Assembly: GCA_900549375.1 (NCBI GenBank) | Contig: URNY01000142.1 | Location: 1 to 6,444 of the forward strand | From: an uncultured Bacteroidales bacterium | Lineage (GTDB): Bacteria > Bacteroidota > Bacteroidia > Bacteroidales > Muribaculaceae | Reading direction: 5' to 3' | DNA length: 6,444 nt | Shown: piece by piece, positions 1 through 6,197 of the stretch | Numbering within the stretch: the first letter of the stretch is position 1 | How the letters are laid out: each line of letters starts with the position of its first letter | Made by a program: the position numbers and the translations under genes | Notes under the pieces: generated by a model | Seen by the model: only the letters and a program-made list of their open reading frames with translations | Told to the model about the DNA's origin: nothing | Database searches by the model: none

Positions 1-2273
1 GAGCCGTTGCCGTCGGTCGAAGCCTCGCCGCCATAGCTTGCGTTCTCTCCGGCATCAAGCCATGGCAGGGTGATGAAGCGGATATCGTATTTCACCGTAG
101 CTCCGGCTACAGGCATTCCGGAATATGTCATGGCCTTACCACTGATCTTCACCATATCCCCGATCTTGTAATTCCCTTCGGCACCTTCGGTAGTGACATG
201 GAAGGTCGGAGCCTTGTATTCGGCAACCTCTACGGAGGTAGAGCCATACTCATTATTCCGGTCATTCCCGTCGGCGAGAATCAAGCGGAACGTGCCCAAA
301 AGGCCTGTATCCGGAATCTTCAGTTTACCCGTAACCCGTCCGAACTCATCGGTGATGAGATCGAGACTGTCTACTTTCTGGTAGTTGGCATCGCGAAGTA
401 TAGCACTGACCTTCACTCTTGGACGCATGTCAAGGTCTCTGTCTTTCTGTGAGTAGACCACGCCGAGGAACTGAACCGTGTCCCCGGGGCGGTATATGGA
501 CAGATCCGTGAGCACTCTCGCCCGAGTCTGCAAGGATGCGATTCCATTGCCGTAATTATAGCTCCAGATATTCTCTTTCAGGAAATCGTTCCCTTTGGAG
601 ATATAAATATCGTAGGAGCCGGCAGGAACATCAACATAACCCTCATTGTTTGTAATCTTCTTCGTTTTTACCTCTTTGCGTCGCTCGGTAAAGGTTACTG
701 AAGCCCCCTTCACCGGCTGAAGATTCCGGCCGTCGGCCACATAGAGGCGAGTCCGGCCTCCGGCGGCAGACTCCCGGAATATGGCAAGCCTCGAGACAGT
801 AAAGGCAGCGAAACGCCGGTCGGGGTCCTCCCCGGCAAGTACCCCCGCCATGGTGCGGTCGCGCGAAGGAAGGAGCACATATACGCCGCTTGCGAGTCCC
901 GGCAGTTCCTCTGTGCCTGCTACTTTTTCCGGCACAGTGCCCGTAAACTTCACCTCCACGGCATCCACTACCTTACCGGTTTTTCTTATTGACTCAAGTT
1001 TGACGCTGTTTCCCGCATAGCTGTCTGGAAGTTTCACCACAAGGAGATTGAATCCGAAAATATTGTCGGCATTGACTTCTACTTTCGATACCTCGCCGGG
1101 ATACGGACGCTCCTTGACGGAAGTGCTTATCGCCTGACATTCCATCCCGCTCAGGACTACTCTCAACTGCTTTGCTTCCGGGCAGTCTGGGAATCTACCG
1201 AGATATGATTTGATTGTCGAATAGCGCTCTTTAAGCTTTCTGTTCGCTTTTATCAGAACAGCATTCTCATTTTCCGGGTCATCATCGGATTCAGTCTCCT
1301 CCTCATTGCCATTATAGGCTAAAAGGAAGGGGCCACACCATGGAGTGTCGATATAGCGTTTTATACATTCGGCGGCATAATCCGACCGTTTCTCCCATGG
1401 CATTCGCCAAAAATAGAAATAGCTCATAGCCGATGCCATCTGCCCGTTGCCGCGGCTCTCGTTCCATGCCGTGTCTTCATCGATAAGAGTGCGCATCAAT
1501 GAGGAGGCATTGCGCTCAGTGAGTCGGTTACCGGCCGCAGGCCCGTAGCCGAAAGGTATAGTGGCACCTCCGTTGCCCGAGAAATCGGAAAGGAGCTCCA
1601 CGGCTTGCATCGTCATGAAGTCGTAGACCGTCATGCCCCGTTTCTCCCAGATCGAGGTATTGTCGACAATTCGGGCCACTTTTTCGATTCCGGTCTCTTT
1701 AGCGGCGTTGACATCGCTGAAAATATCAGCCACAAGTCCGCGAATTTTGGCCGAGAATATATCGCGGCTCCACGCGGTGACATCTGCCGGAACGGGACTC
1801 AGCGGAAGCGTCCGGTTATTGTAGGTCCAGTGCGAGGAATTATATATATCGGCATAAAGACGCGCCTCGAGGAGTGCGGCAAGCTGAGAATATGGAGCAG
1901 GCAATTTTTTCGATAATGAATCGAACAATTCGATTCCCTTTTTATAATTGTCGTTCGACACAAGGTCGCGTGCTATCGTCATCTGCATAGCGGCTCTCAG
2001 CGCCTCCGCGCTCTCCCCTTTCCCGAGAGCTTGCGAAAGTTTCAGCTCCGCATTGTCGCTGACGGTCTGCGGAAACGCAAAATCCGGAGTCTCGAATGTG
2101 TTCTGCTGTTTTGTCATTTTTGTTTTTCCCCTTTTTTCTGTTTTTACTTTTCCCGAAGAGGGAACCTTTTTCTGCGGCGCCGCATACATCACTGCCGAGA
2201 GCATGGCCGCCGCTGCGAAAAACAAAAGGGCCGACATCCGGCCGACCCTGCTGCTAAAATACCTTTTCTCCAT
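1..2273 (-). CDS. Alpha-2-macroglobulin family protein, N-terminal 757 residues (3' end outside window)
   Basis: The frame is open without a stop from ATG at 2273 to the window edge. Residues 1 to about 31 form a signal peptide: basic start, hydrophobic core LLFFAAAAMLSAVMYA, then APQKK. There is no lipobox Cys, so a secreted periplasmic protein is more likely than a lipoprotein. Residues about 60-400 are mostly helical with an acidic insert near 324-337. Residues about 512-560 resemble a carboxypeptidase-regulatory-like beta domain (VADGRNLQPVKGASVTF). The MG2 macroglobulin domain follows, with LTDLSIYRPGDTVQF around 586-601, and an MG3-like start (VEVAEYKAPTF) further on. Family members trap or inhibit proteases at the envelope; any bait region or thioester (CxEQ) would lie beyond the window and cannot be judged. 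An alternative start is Met13, but Met1 gives the better signal peptide. The gene starts 19 nt after the preceding stop, so it is probably co-transcribed. The family call is firm; the physiological role is inferred. Confidence 0.9.
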   Translation of the reverse strand, partial: MEKRYFSSRVGRMSALLFFAAAAMLSAVMYAAPQKKVPSSGKVKTEKRGKTKMTKQQNTFETPDFAFPQTVSDNAELKLSQALGKGESAEALRAAMQMTIARDLVSNDNYKKGIELFDSLSKKLPAPYSQLAALLEARLYADIYNSSHWTYNNRTLPLSPVPADVTAWSRDIFSAKIRGLVADIFSDVNAAKETGIEKVARIVDNTSIWEKRGMTVYDFMTMQAVELLSDFSGNGGATIPFGYGPAAGNRLTERNASSLMRTLIDEDTAWNESRGNGQMASAMSYFYFWRMPWEKRSDYAAECIKRYIDTPWCGPFLLAYNGNEEETESDDDPENENAVLIKANRKLKERYSTIKSYLGRFPDCPEAKQLRVVLSGMECQAISTSVKERPYPGEVSKVEVNADNIFGFNLLVVKLPDSYAGNSVKLESIRKTGKVVDAVEVKFTGTVPEKVAGTEELPGLASGVYVLLPSRDRTMAGVLAGEDPDRRFAAFTVSRLAIFRESAAGGRTRLYVADGRNLQPVKGASVTFTERRKEVKTKKITNNEGYVDVPAGSYDIYISKGNDFLKENIWSYNYGNGIASLQTRARVLTDLSIYRPGDTVQFLGVVYSQKDRDLDMRPRVKVSAILRDANYQKVDSLDLITDEFGRVTGKLKIPDTGLLGTFRLILADGNDRNNEYGSTSVEVAEYKAPTFHVTTEGAEGNYKIGDMVKISGKAMTYSGMPVAGATVKYDIRFITLPWLDAGENASYGGEASTDGNG

Positions 2274-2292
2274 TTCGGTGCTGTTTATCCGA

Positions 2293-2760
2293 TTATTTCT
2301 TCCGTTTCTTATGAACCATCTGATGCATCTTGCGCCTGAACTTCTCCTCGGCATCCTTCATCTTAAAAATCTGCTTGCTACTGAGAAATGTTGCGAATTT
2401 CGCATCATATTTCTCCTCGATTTCCGCATCTTTCTGCTTGGCCTCCGTTATGGCTTTGCTCATCGCGGCGTAGTCGGCCTCCGTTGCATCGGGGTTCTTC
2501 TTTAATTTACGTTCAAGAGCACGCGTTTGTTCAAAAAGACGAATACGCTCATCCTGCATCTGGCCATAGACCTCGAAAAACTGCTTCTGCTGCGATTCCT
2601 TCAGATCCATCTCCTGCGCGATGAATTTCATTTTGAATTCCTCAAGTTCTTTGCGCATCTCCTCGCGTTTCTTCCCGTTGCCGGGTCGCTGAGCCATTCC
2701 CGACAGGGCAAACCCCGCGAGAATCATAAGAAACAATATTCCTTTTATTCCGAATCTCAT
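2293..2760 (-). CDS. Small secreted helical protein, Spy/CpxP-like (LTxxQ-type)
   Basis: This 155-residue protein has a clear signal peptide (residues 1-23, core ILFLMILAGFALSGMA, likely cleaved before Gln24). The mature part is highly charged and almost entirely helical, with Lys/Arg/Glu-rich heptad-like stretches and a basic tail HKKRKK. Two motifs recall the LTxxQ signature of the Spy/CpxP periplasmic chaperone family: LKESQ at 53-57 and LSSKQ at 126-130, in a similar helical setting. Spy/CpxP proteins bind unfolded periplasmic proteins or damp envelope-stress sensors. The gene lies 11 nt after the membrane-protein gene and 19 nt before the macroglobulin gene, so it probably belongs to one transcript. 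The fold assignment rests on composition and motif resemblance, not strong identity; a generic periplasmic coiled-coil protein is the alternative. Confidence 0.8.
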   Translation of the reverse strand: MRFGIKGILFLMILAGFALSGMAQRPGNGKKREEMRKELEEFKMKFIAQEMDLKESQQKQFFEVYGQMQDERIRLFEQTRALERKLKKNPDATEADYAAMSKAITEAKQKDAEIEEKYDAKFATFLSSKQIFKMKDAEEKFRRKMHQMVHKKRKK

Positions 2761-2771
2761 CTATTCTCTTT

Positions 2772-3242
2772 TTACATCTCTTTTCTGCCCTCGGATTCCG
2801 TGACAATCCGGAGGTTCGCATATTCCGGTTCAAGGGCATAGCCGAAATCTCTCTCAAATTCCTCCAGCGAATCGTAGCTGTCGCTCACCTCGCTCTCGAC
2901 CTCGATATCGTTGATCGATTCCGAGATCGAATAAAGCTCGGCTGTCTCCGTATCCGACATCGCCAACGCTATGTGTTCCGGCGGATTGTCAAGATTGAGC
3001 TGCGCGGAACCCGATGCATGATAGAACACTTTCATCATCAGCCATATTCCTGCAAACATCGCCGCCAGATATACGTATGGCTTCACGCGCTGCCACAAGG
3101 TCATATCCACCGTGGCGCAGCTCTCTTTCCTCTCCGGCAGTTTCTCTCCGATCTCCTTATAGACCTGCTCGAAATAGCCTTCAGGAACCTTCCAGCAACC
3201 CTTGTTGCCGTATCTCTCTTTTAATTTCTCTTCCTGGTTCAT
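2772..3242 (-). CDS. Single-pass membrane protein in anti-sigma position (putative regulator)
   Basis: This 156-residue protein has a charged N-terminal segment (about 1-53) containing KVPEGYFEQV (residues 18-27), a motif I associate with Bacteroidetes membrane proteins encoded next to ECF sigma factors. One transmembrane helix follows at about 54-74 (VKPYVYLAAMFAGIWLMMKV). The C-terminal segment (about 75-156) is strongly acidic, with many Asp/Glu/Ser residues. The topology would be N-terminus in the cytoplasm and acidic tail in the periplasm, which suits an anti-sigma or sensor protein. The canonical zinc anti-sigma motif HxxxCxxC is absent; the only cysteines are Cys16 and Cys42. AAGGG upstream of the ATG could serve as a weak ribosome site. 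It is the first full-size gene after the sigma factor but is separated from it by 311 nt and a hairpin. The membrane-protein call is firm; the anti-sigma role is inferred from position. Confidence 0.8.
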   Translation of the reverse strand: MNQEEKLKERYGNKGCWKVPEGYFEQVYKEIGEKLPERKESCATVDMTLWQRVKPYVYLAAMFAGIWLMMKVFYHASGSAQLNLDNPPEHIALAMSDTETAELYSISESINDIEVESEVSDSYDSLEEFERDFGYALEPEYANLRIVTESEGRKEM

Positions 3243-3254
3243 AATTTCCCTTAT

Positions 3255-3347
3255 TCACACCCCTTTTCGCAATCTCCGAATCCATCCGGTTTTACCCTTG
3301 TGTGCATTCCATTTTTCACAGTTCGGGTTGGAATGCCCCGACACCAT
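3255..3347 (-). CDS. Possible small ORF, 30 residues, unknown function
   Basis: This ORF runs from ATG at 3347 to TGA at 3255 and ends 12 nt before the membrane-protein start, a spacing typical of an operon member or leader peptide. The product is short and basic: it contains SNPNCEKWNAHKGKTGW and ends with an Arg/Lys-rich tail (RRLRKG). The frame is closed by an in-frame stop about 50 nt upstream, so no longer form starts with ATG. I do not recognise the family. Its Asn-Pro-Asn-Cys and Trp-rich composition looks less random than a typical spurious ORF. However, a second overlapping frame (3251-3361, 36 residues) is also open, and the region contains inverted repeats that may be the real functional element. 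No good ribosome site is visible. Confidence 0.35.
   Translation of the reverse strand: MVSGHSNPNCEKWNAHKGKTGWIRRLRKGV
3304..3341 (-). promoter_or_regulatory. Inverted repeat with an alternative overlapping hairpin in leader
   Basis: On the transcribed strand GCATTCCA (3336-3329) is matched perfectly by TGGAATGC (3311-3304) across a 17-nt spacer. The pairing could extend through GTGT and ACAC if four bases are bulged. A second hairpin, TCGGG with CCCGA around the loop GCATTCCAA, uses the left arm of the first as its loop, so the two cannot form together. The element lies 62-99 nt upstream of the membrane-protein start codon and inside the small ORF. It could be an RNA switch, an operator or chance. 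Confidence 0.4.
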
Positions 3348-3509
3348 ATTGACAATCCCATATCTTATAGGTTTAAAGAAGCCGAAAAAATTTTTTCAAA
3401 AAATCAACAAAAATTTCGCACTCCTGTAAACCTTTTTCGCGTCGCGCTGTTTTAAAGATATAAAGAAAATCGTTTCATGATGTTAGGTTAGTTCGAAAAA
3501 GTATTATGG
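3348..3509. other. AT-rich part of the 311-bp spacer, no gene seen
   Basis: This is the upstream part of the 311-bp gap between the sigma-factor stop and the membrane-protein start. It is rich in A and T tracts, including a perfect 14-bp palindrome GAAAAAATTTTTTC at 3384-3397. Such tracts commonly bend DNA or act as upstream promoter elements, and a promoter for the downstream genes is expected here. I could not find a -33/-7 pair that fits the Bacteroidetes consensus; TATCTTTA near 3456-3463 (minus strand) is a partial -7 match without a matching -33 box. No RNA gene was recognised. Confidence 0.5.
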
Positions 3510-3550
3510 AAAACACTTGAATGCGGCTGGTTGTGAAACCGGCCGCATTC
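3510..3550 (-). terminator. Terminator-like hairpin after the sigma-factor gene
   Basis: A perfect 9-bp stem, GAATGCGGC (3550-3542) with GCCGCATTC (3527-3519), is extended after one mismatch by GGTT/AACC around a four-base loop TCAC. It begins three nucleotides after the sigma-factor stop codon. The following T-run is short and interrupted (AAGTGTTTTCC), so termination may be incomplete and some read-through into the downstream genes is possible. Confidence 0.7.
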
Positions 3551-3553
3551 GTT

Positions 3554-4114
3554 TTATCCCTTGCCGTCAAGAAACGCCGTGATCTTCTTCACCGCATGAT
3601 GGTAGGATGCCTTCAACGCTCCCACCGATGTGCCGAGGATCTCCGACATCTTCTCATATTTCATCTCATCGAAATATCGCATATTGAACACAAGACGCTG
3701 TTTTTCGGGCAATGCCGTTATTGCTTTCTGAAATTCCTCCTGCAGCTCGTCGCCGTCGAAATATTCATCGCTCTCGATATTCGAAAGCAAAAACTCATCC
3801 TGCGTATCATCGGTGATATTGCGTCGGTTGCGCTCCTTGTTCAGGAAATTTATCGTCTCGTTGATGGCTATCTTATAGAGCCATGTCGACAGGCGGGCAT
3901 CTCCGCGGAAATTGTCGAGATTGTTCCATGCCTTCAGAAAACTGTTCTGCAGAAGGTCGTTGGCATCCTCATGGTTCACGACCATCTTGCGGATCTGCCA
4001 GTATACCTGCTCCCCATATAGACGCATGAGGGTATCGAAAGCCGTATGCGCGGTCTTCGGATCCTGCAGGTCTTTCACAAGCTGCTTTTCGTCTATCGGT
4101 ACGTTATATCCCAT
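3554..4114 (-). CDS. ECF-type RNA polymerase sigma factor (sigma-70 family)
   Basis: This 186-residue protein has the two-domain layout of ECF sigma factors. Region 2 spans about residues 26-95, with HEDANDLLQNSFLKAWNNL (48-66), the core-polymerase-binding and -10 recognition part, followed by FRGDARLSTWLYKIAINETI. Region 4 spans about 125-182, with LPEKQRLVFNMRYFDEMKY and then the helix-turn-helix MSEILGTSVGALKASYHHA that reads the -35 element. No region 1.1 or 3 is present, as expected for ECF proteins, and the length is normal. Region 4 reads YEKMSEILGTS, the usual ECF pattern. The start follows a Bacteroidetes-type promoter and a 16-bp inverted repeat. The downstream genes (membrane protein, Spy-like protein, macroglobulin) are likely targets or partners. 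The family is certain; the regulon is inferred. Confidence 0.96.
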   Translation of the reverse strand: MGYNVPIDEKQLVKDLQDPKTAHTAFDTLMRLYGEQVYWQIRKMVVNHEDANDLLQNSFLKAWNNLDNFRGDARLSTWLYKIAINETINFLNKERNRRNITDDTQDEFLLSNIESDEYFDGDELQEEFQKAITALPEKQRLVFNMRYFDEMKYEKMSEILGTSVGALKASYHHAVKKITAFLDGKG

Positions 4115-4136
4115 TCGGTGTAGGTCAGTTTCGAAT

Positions 4137-4152
4137 TTGCGCTCCTGCGCAA
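4137..4152 (-). promoter_or_regulatory. Perfect inverted repeat at the 5' end of the sigma-factor transcript
   Basis: TTGCGC and GCGCAA flank the loop AGGA, giving a perfect 6-bp stem. It lies 5 nt downstream of the -7 box, so it overlaps or immediately follows the expected transcription start. It could be a repressor operator or a 5' stabilising hairpin. The AGGA in the loop is about 28 nt from the ATG, too far to be the ribosome site. Confidence 0.5.
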
Positions 4153-4157
4153 CTTTG

Positions 4158-4189
4158 CAAATATAACCAAAAAAGATTTTTTCGGCATA
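4158..4189 (-). promoter_or_regulatory. Bacteroidetes-type promoter for the sigma-factor gene
   Basis: The minus strand carries TATATTTG (4165-4158), an exact match to the -7 consensus TAnnTTTG. After a 20-nt spacer upstream is TATG (4189-4186), three of four matches to the -33 box TTTG. The spacer is an AT-rich near-palindrome (six A, then six T, at 4169-4182). The predicted leader is about 38 nt. This implies transcription by the primary Bacteroidetes sigma factor. Confidence 0.7.
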
Positions 4190-4219
4190 TCAGCGCACCA
4201 CTTATAACTTAATTTAACT

Positions 4220-4259
4220 AAAAAAGCCGCGCCGGATTCTTCTGTTCCGGCACGGCCTT
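4220..4259 (-). terminator. Strong intrinsic terminator after dnaJ
   Basis: On the transcribed strand GCCGTGCCGGA (4256-4246) pairs with TCCGGCGCGGC (4236-4226) over 11 bp with one G-T wobble, around a 9-nt loop, and is followed by six T (4225-4220). Three A/T pairs can extend the stem. It lies about 30 nt past the dnaJ stop and separates the chaperone operon from the sigma-factor unit. Confidence 0.92.
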
Positions 4260-4287
4260 TATCTATGTTTTTATTGGATGTTATAGC

Positions 4288-5499
4288 TTACTCGCCGCGG
4301 TTCTCTTTGTTGAAGATATGACGCAGCCGCGAGAAGATCCTCTGCGATGTGCTCTGCGTCGGAACGATGTTCGGCGCGTCCTTCAGACTCTCGATTGCCG
4401 CCTTCTCGGTTTCGCTGAGCTGCTCGGGCACGTAAACCATCACATTCACCAGAAGGTCACCCTTCACGCTGCTGTTCATCTTCGGCAGACCCTTGCCGCG
4501 TAGACGGAGCACCTTGCCGGGCTGCGTGCCGGCGGCTATCTTCAGCCTTGCCCTCCCCTCGATCGTGGGTACTTCGGCCGTTCCGCCGAGAGCCGCAGTC
4601 GGGAAGTCAAGCATCAGATTATAGATAAGGTCATTCCCCTCGCGGATGAGGTCGGGGTCTTTCTCCTCCTGTATCTTGATGAGCAAGTCGCCGTTTACGC
4701 CTCCGTGACGCGGTGCGTTTCCCTGCCCGCGAATTGTGAGCACCATATCGTTCTCAACTCCTGCCGGGATGTGGAAGCTTACGATCTCATCTTTCTTCTC
4801 TACGCCGCTTCCTTGGCAGTGAGGACATTGCTCGGTAATGATCTTACCCTCGCCGTTGCACTCCGGACATACGGAATGGCTCTCCATCGGGCCCATAATC
4901 GTCTGCTGAACGGTCGAAATATAACCAGAACCGTGACAGCGGGGACAGGTGCCGAACGCCGTACCGTCTTTCGCTCCCGTGCCTTTGCAGGCGGGATCGG
5001 CCACAAGTTTCGGTATCTTCAATTTCTTGTCGACACCGTTCATGATATCTTTCAGGCTTACCTTCACCGTGATGCGCAGGTCGGTGCCTTTGTTAACATG
5101 CTGACGCGGACGCCCGCCAGTGGCGCCGCCGAAACCTCCGCCGAAATCAGCTCCGCTGAACCGGCCGCCGAAGATATCGCCGAAATGGGCGAAGATATCC
5201 TCCATCGACATGCCGCCGCCGAAGCCACCGCCGAAGCCACCATAGCCTCCGGCACCGCCACCGAAGCCCTGCGGTCCCATCGCATGGCCGAACTGGTCAT
5301 ATTTGGCCCGTTTGTCGGCATCGCTCAGCACATCGTAGGCCTCTGCAGCTTCCTTGAATTTCTCCTCGGCCTCCTTATCTCCCGGATTGCGGTCGGGATG
5401 ATACTGAATTGCCTTCTTTCGGTATGCCTTCTTTATTTCATCGGCAGTGGCATTTTTCGCCACTCCGAGCACTTCATAATAATCTCTTTTCTCTGCCAT
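4288..5499 (-). CDS. dnaJ: Chaperone protein DnaJ (Hsp40) with an altered first zinc ligand
   Basis: This is a 403-residue type I J-protein, the cytoplasmic co-chaperone that delivers unfolded substrates to DnaK and stimulates its ATPase. The J domain is at 1-72 with HPD at 34-36. A Gly/Phe-rich linker spans about 75-130. The zinc-finger region is at about 165-232, followed by substrate-binding beta domains (about 235-365) and a short basic tail. Of the four CxxCxGxG repeats, three are intact: Cys185/188, Cys211/214 and Cys225/228. The first reads DPACKGTG, with Asp168 where Cys is normal and Cys171 retained. Zinc site I would therefore have ligands Asp168, Cys171, Cys225 and Cys228. The gene begins 50 nt after grpE, is probably co-transcribed with it, and is followed by a strong terminator. 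Confidence 0.97.
   Translation of the reverse strand: MAEKRDYYEVLGVAKNATADEIKKAYRKKAIQYHPDRNPGDKEAEEKFKEAAEAYDVLSDADKRAKYDQFGHAMGPQGFGGGAGGYGGFGGGFGGGMSMEDIFAHFGDIFGGRFSGADFGGGFGGATGGRPRQHVNKGTDLRITVKVSLKDIMNGVDKKLKIPKLVADPACKGTGAKDGTAFGTCPRCHGSGYISTVQQTIMGPMESHSVCPECNGEGKIITEQCPHCQGSGVEKKDEIVSFHIPAGVENDMVLTIRGQGNAPRHGGVNGDLLIKIQEEKDPDLIREGNDLIYNLMLDFPTAALGGTAEVPTIEGRARLKIAAGTQPGKVLRLRGKGLPKMNSSVKGDLLVNVMVYVPEQLSETEKAAIESLKDAPNIVPTQSTSQRIFSRLRHIFNKENRGE
5218..5241 (-). repeat. Two tandem 12-bp repeats within the DnaJ Gly/Phe linker
   Basis: GCCGAAGCCACC occurs twice in tandem on the plus strand (5218-5229, 5230-5241). On the coding strand each copy encodes Gly-Gly-Phe-Gly, part of the flexible linker. 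The unit could vary in copy number between strains without shifting the frame. Confidence 0.7.
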
Positions 5500-5549
5500 G
5501 ATTCTTGTTTTCAGATTCCCTTGATTCTTTCAGACCGCGAAGTCTCGGA

Positions 5550-6128
5550 TCATTGTCCGACAACAACTTTCGCATGGCGAAGCACTTTGTCGTTTATCAT
5601 GTATCCCTTTTCGACTGTGTCGAGAATCTTCCCTTTCTGGTTTTCATCCGGAACGGGCACCGCCGAGATGGCTTCATGCTTGTCGGCATCGAATTCCTTA
5701 TCTTCGGGATCCATCTCCTTCACGCCGTTCTGTTCCATATATTTCTTGAGCTTCTTATAGATAAGCTCCATCCCTTCGCGCATGCCGTTTGCATCCTCGC
5801 TTCCCTCCGATGCCTTTAGCGCGCGCTCGAAATCATCTACTATCGGCAACAGACCCTTGAAAGCAGACTCCGCCGCATTCTTGATAAGCTCCGATTTCTC
5901 CTTAAGCGTGCGTTTGCGGAAGTTATCGAATTCAGCCATCAGAAAGAGATATTCCTTCTTCTCTTTCTCAAGCTCGCTTTTGAGTTTCTCAACCTCATCT
6001 TCGGCCGAAACGGCGGCATCCGCCACTTCCTGATCGGCTTCCCGGTTCTCCGCCTCTGTAGCGTTCACATCATCTACAATCACTTCCTCTTCGGGAACTT
6101 TCCTATCTTTAGTATCTTTATCTTTCAT
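5550..6128 (-). CDS. grpE: Nucleotide exchange factor GrpE
   Basis: This 192-residue protein releases ADP from DnaK in the cytoplasmic DnaK-DnaJ-GrpE folding cycle. Residues 1-45 are an acidic, disordered tail. Residues about 46-85 are the long dimerising coiled coil (EVEKLKSELEKEKKEYLFLM, then AEFDNFRKRTLKEK). A four-helix part follows (LLPIVDDFERAL at 93-104). The C-terminal beta domain carries the family signature: HEAISAVPVPD at 151-161, KGKILDTVEKGYMINDKVLR at 165-184, then HAKVVV. Length and layout are normal. It is the first gene of the grpE-dnaJ pair; dnaK is not in the window. The ATG at 6128 lies about 20 nt downstream of a TTTG-type -7 element, which supports this start. No CIRCE heat-shock operator was seen upstream. 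Confidence 0.97.
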   Translation of the reverse strand: MKDKDTKDRKVPEEEVIVDDVNATEAENREADQEVADAAVSAEDEVEKLKSELEKEKKEYLFLMAEFDNFRKRTLKEKSELIKNAAESAFKGLLPIVDDFERALKASEGSEDANGMREGMELIYKKLKKYMEQNGVKEMDPEDKEFDADKHEAISAVPVPDENQKGKILDTVEKGYMINDKVLRHAKVVVGQ

Positions 6129-6146
6129 AACTATCAGTTTCTATCG

Positions 6147-6180
6147 CAAATTTTAAGCCAAAAAATGTTAAGAGCATCAT
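6147..6180 (-). promoter_or_regulatory. Probable promoter of grpE-dnaJ
   Basis: TAAAATTTG (6155-6147, minus strand) resembles the Bacteroidetes -7 box TAnnTTTG but has one extra base. A TTATGATG stretch near 6172-6180 could supply a poor -33 box. The segment TTTTTTGG followed by TTTGC is shared with the sigma-factor promoter. The leader would be about 20 nt. Confidence 0.45.
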
Positions 6181-6197
6181 AACTTTTAAACGGATTT

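Noticed and set aside
1948..2505. Plus-strand ORF of 185 codons
   Set aside because: It is antisense to the 5' end of the macroglobulin gene and most of the Spy-like gene; its hydrophobic stretches are the complement of charged coding sequence.
3251..3361. Alternative 36-codon small ORF in another frame of the spacer (minus strand)
   Set aside because: It overlaps the 30-codon ORF, has no visible ribosome site, and its composition looks random; it was kept only as an argument for caution about the other frame.
3243..3553. Possible structured RNA gene (tRNA, tmRNA, 6S or SRP RNA)
   Set aside because: No cloverleaf, no tmRNA ends, no SRP core motif and no long 6S-like bulged helix could be recognised.
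4705..5760. Long plus-strand ORF of 351 codons antisense to dnaJ and grpE
   Set aside because: It lies entirely opposite two certain genes, is a product of their codon bias (the Gly-rich linker gives Ala/Glu-rich shadows), and shows no recognisable domain.
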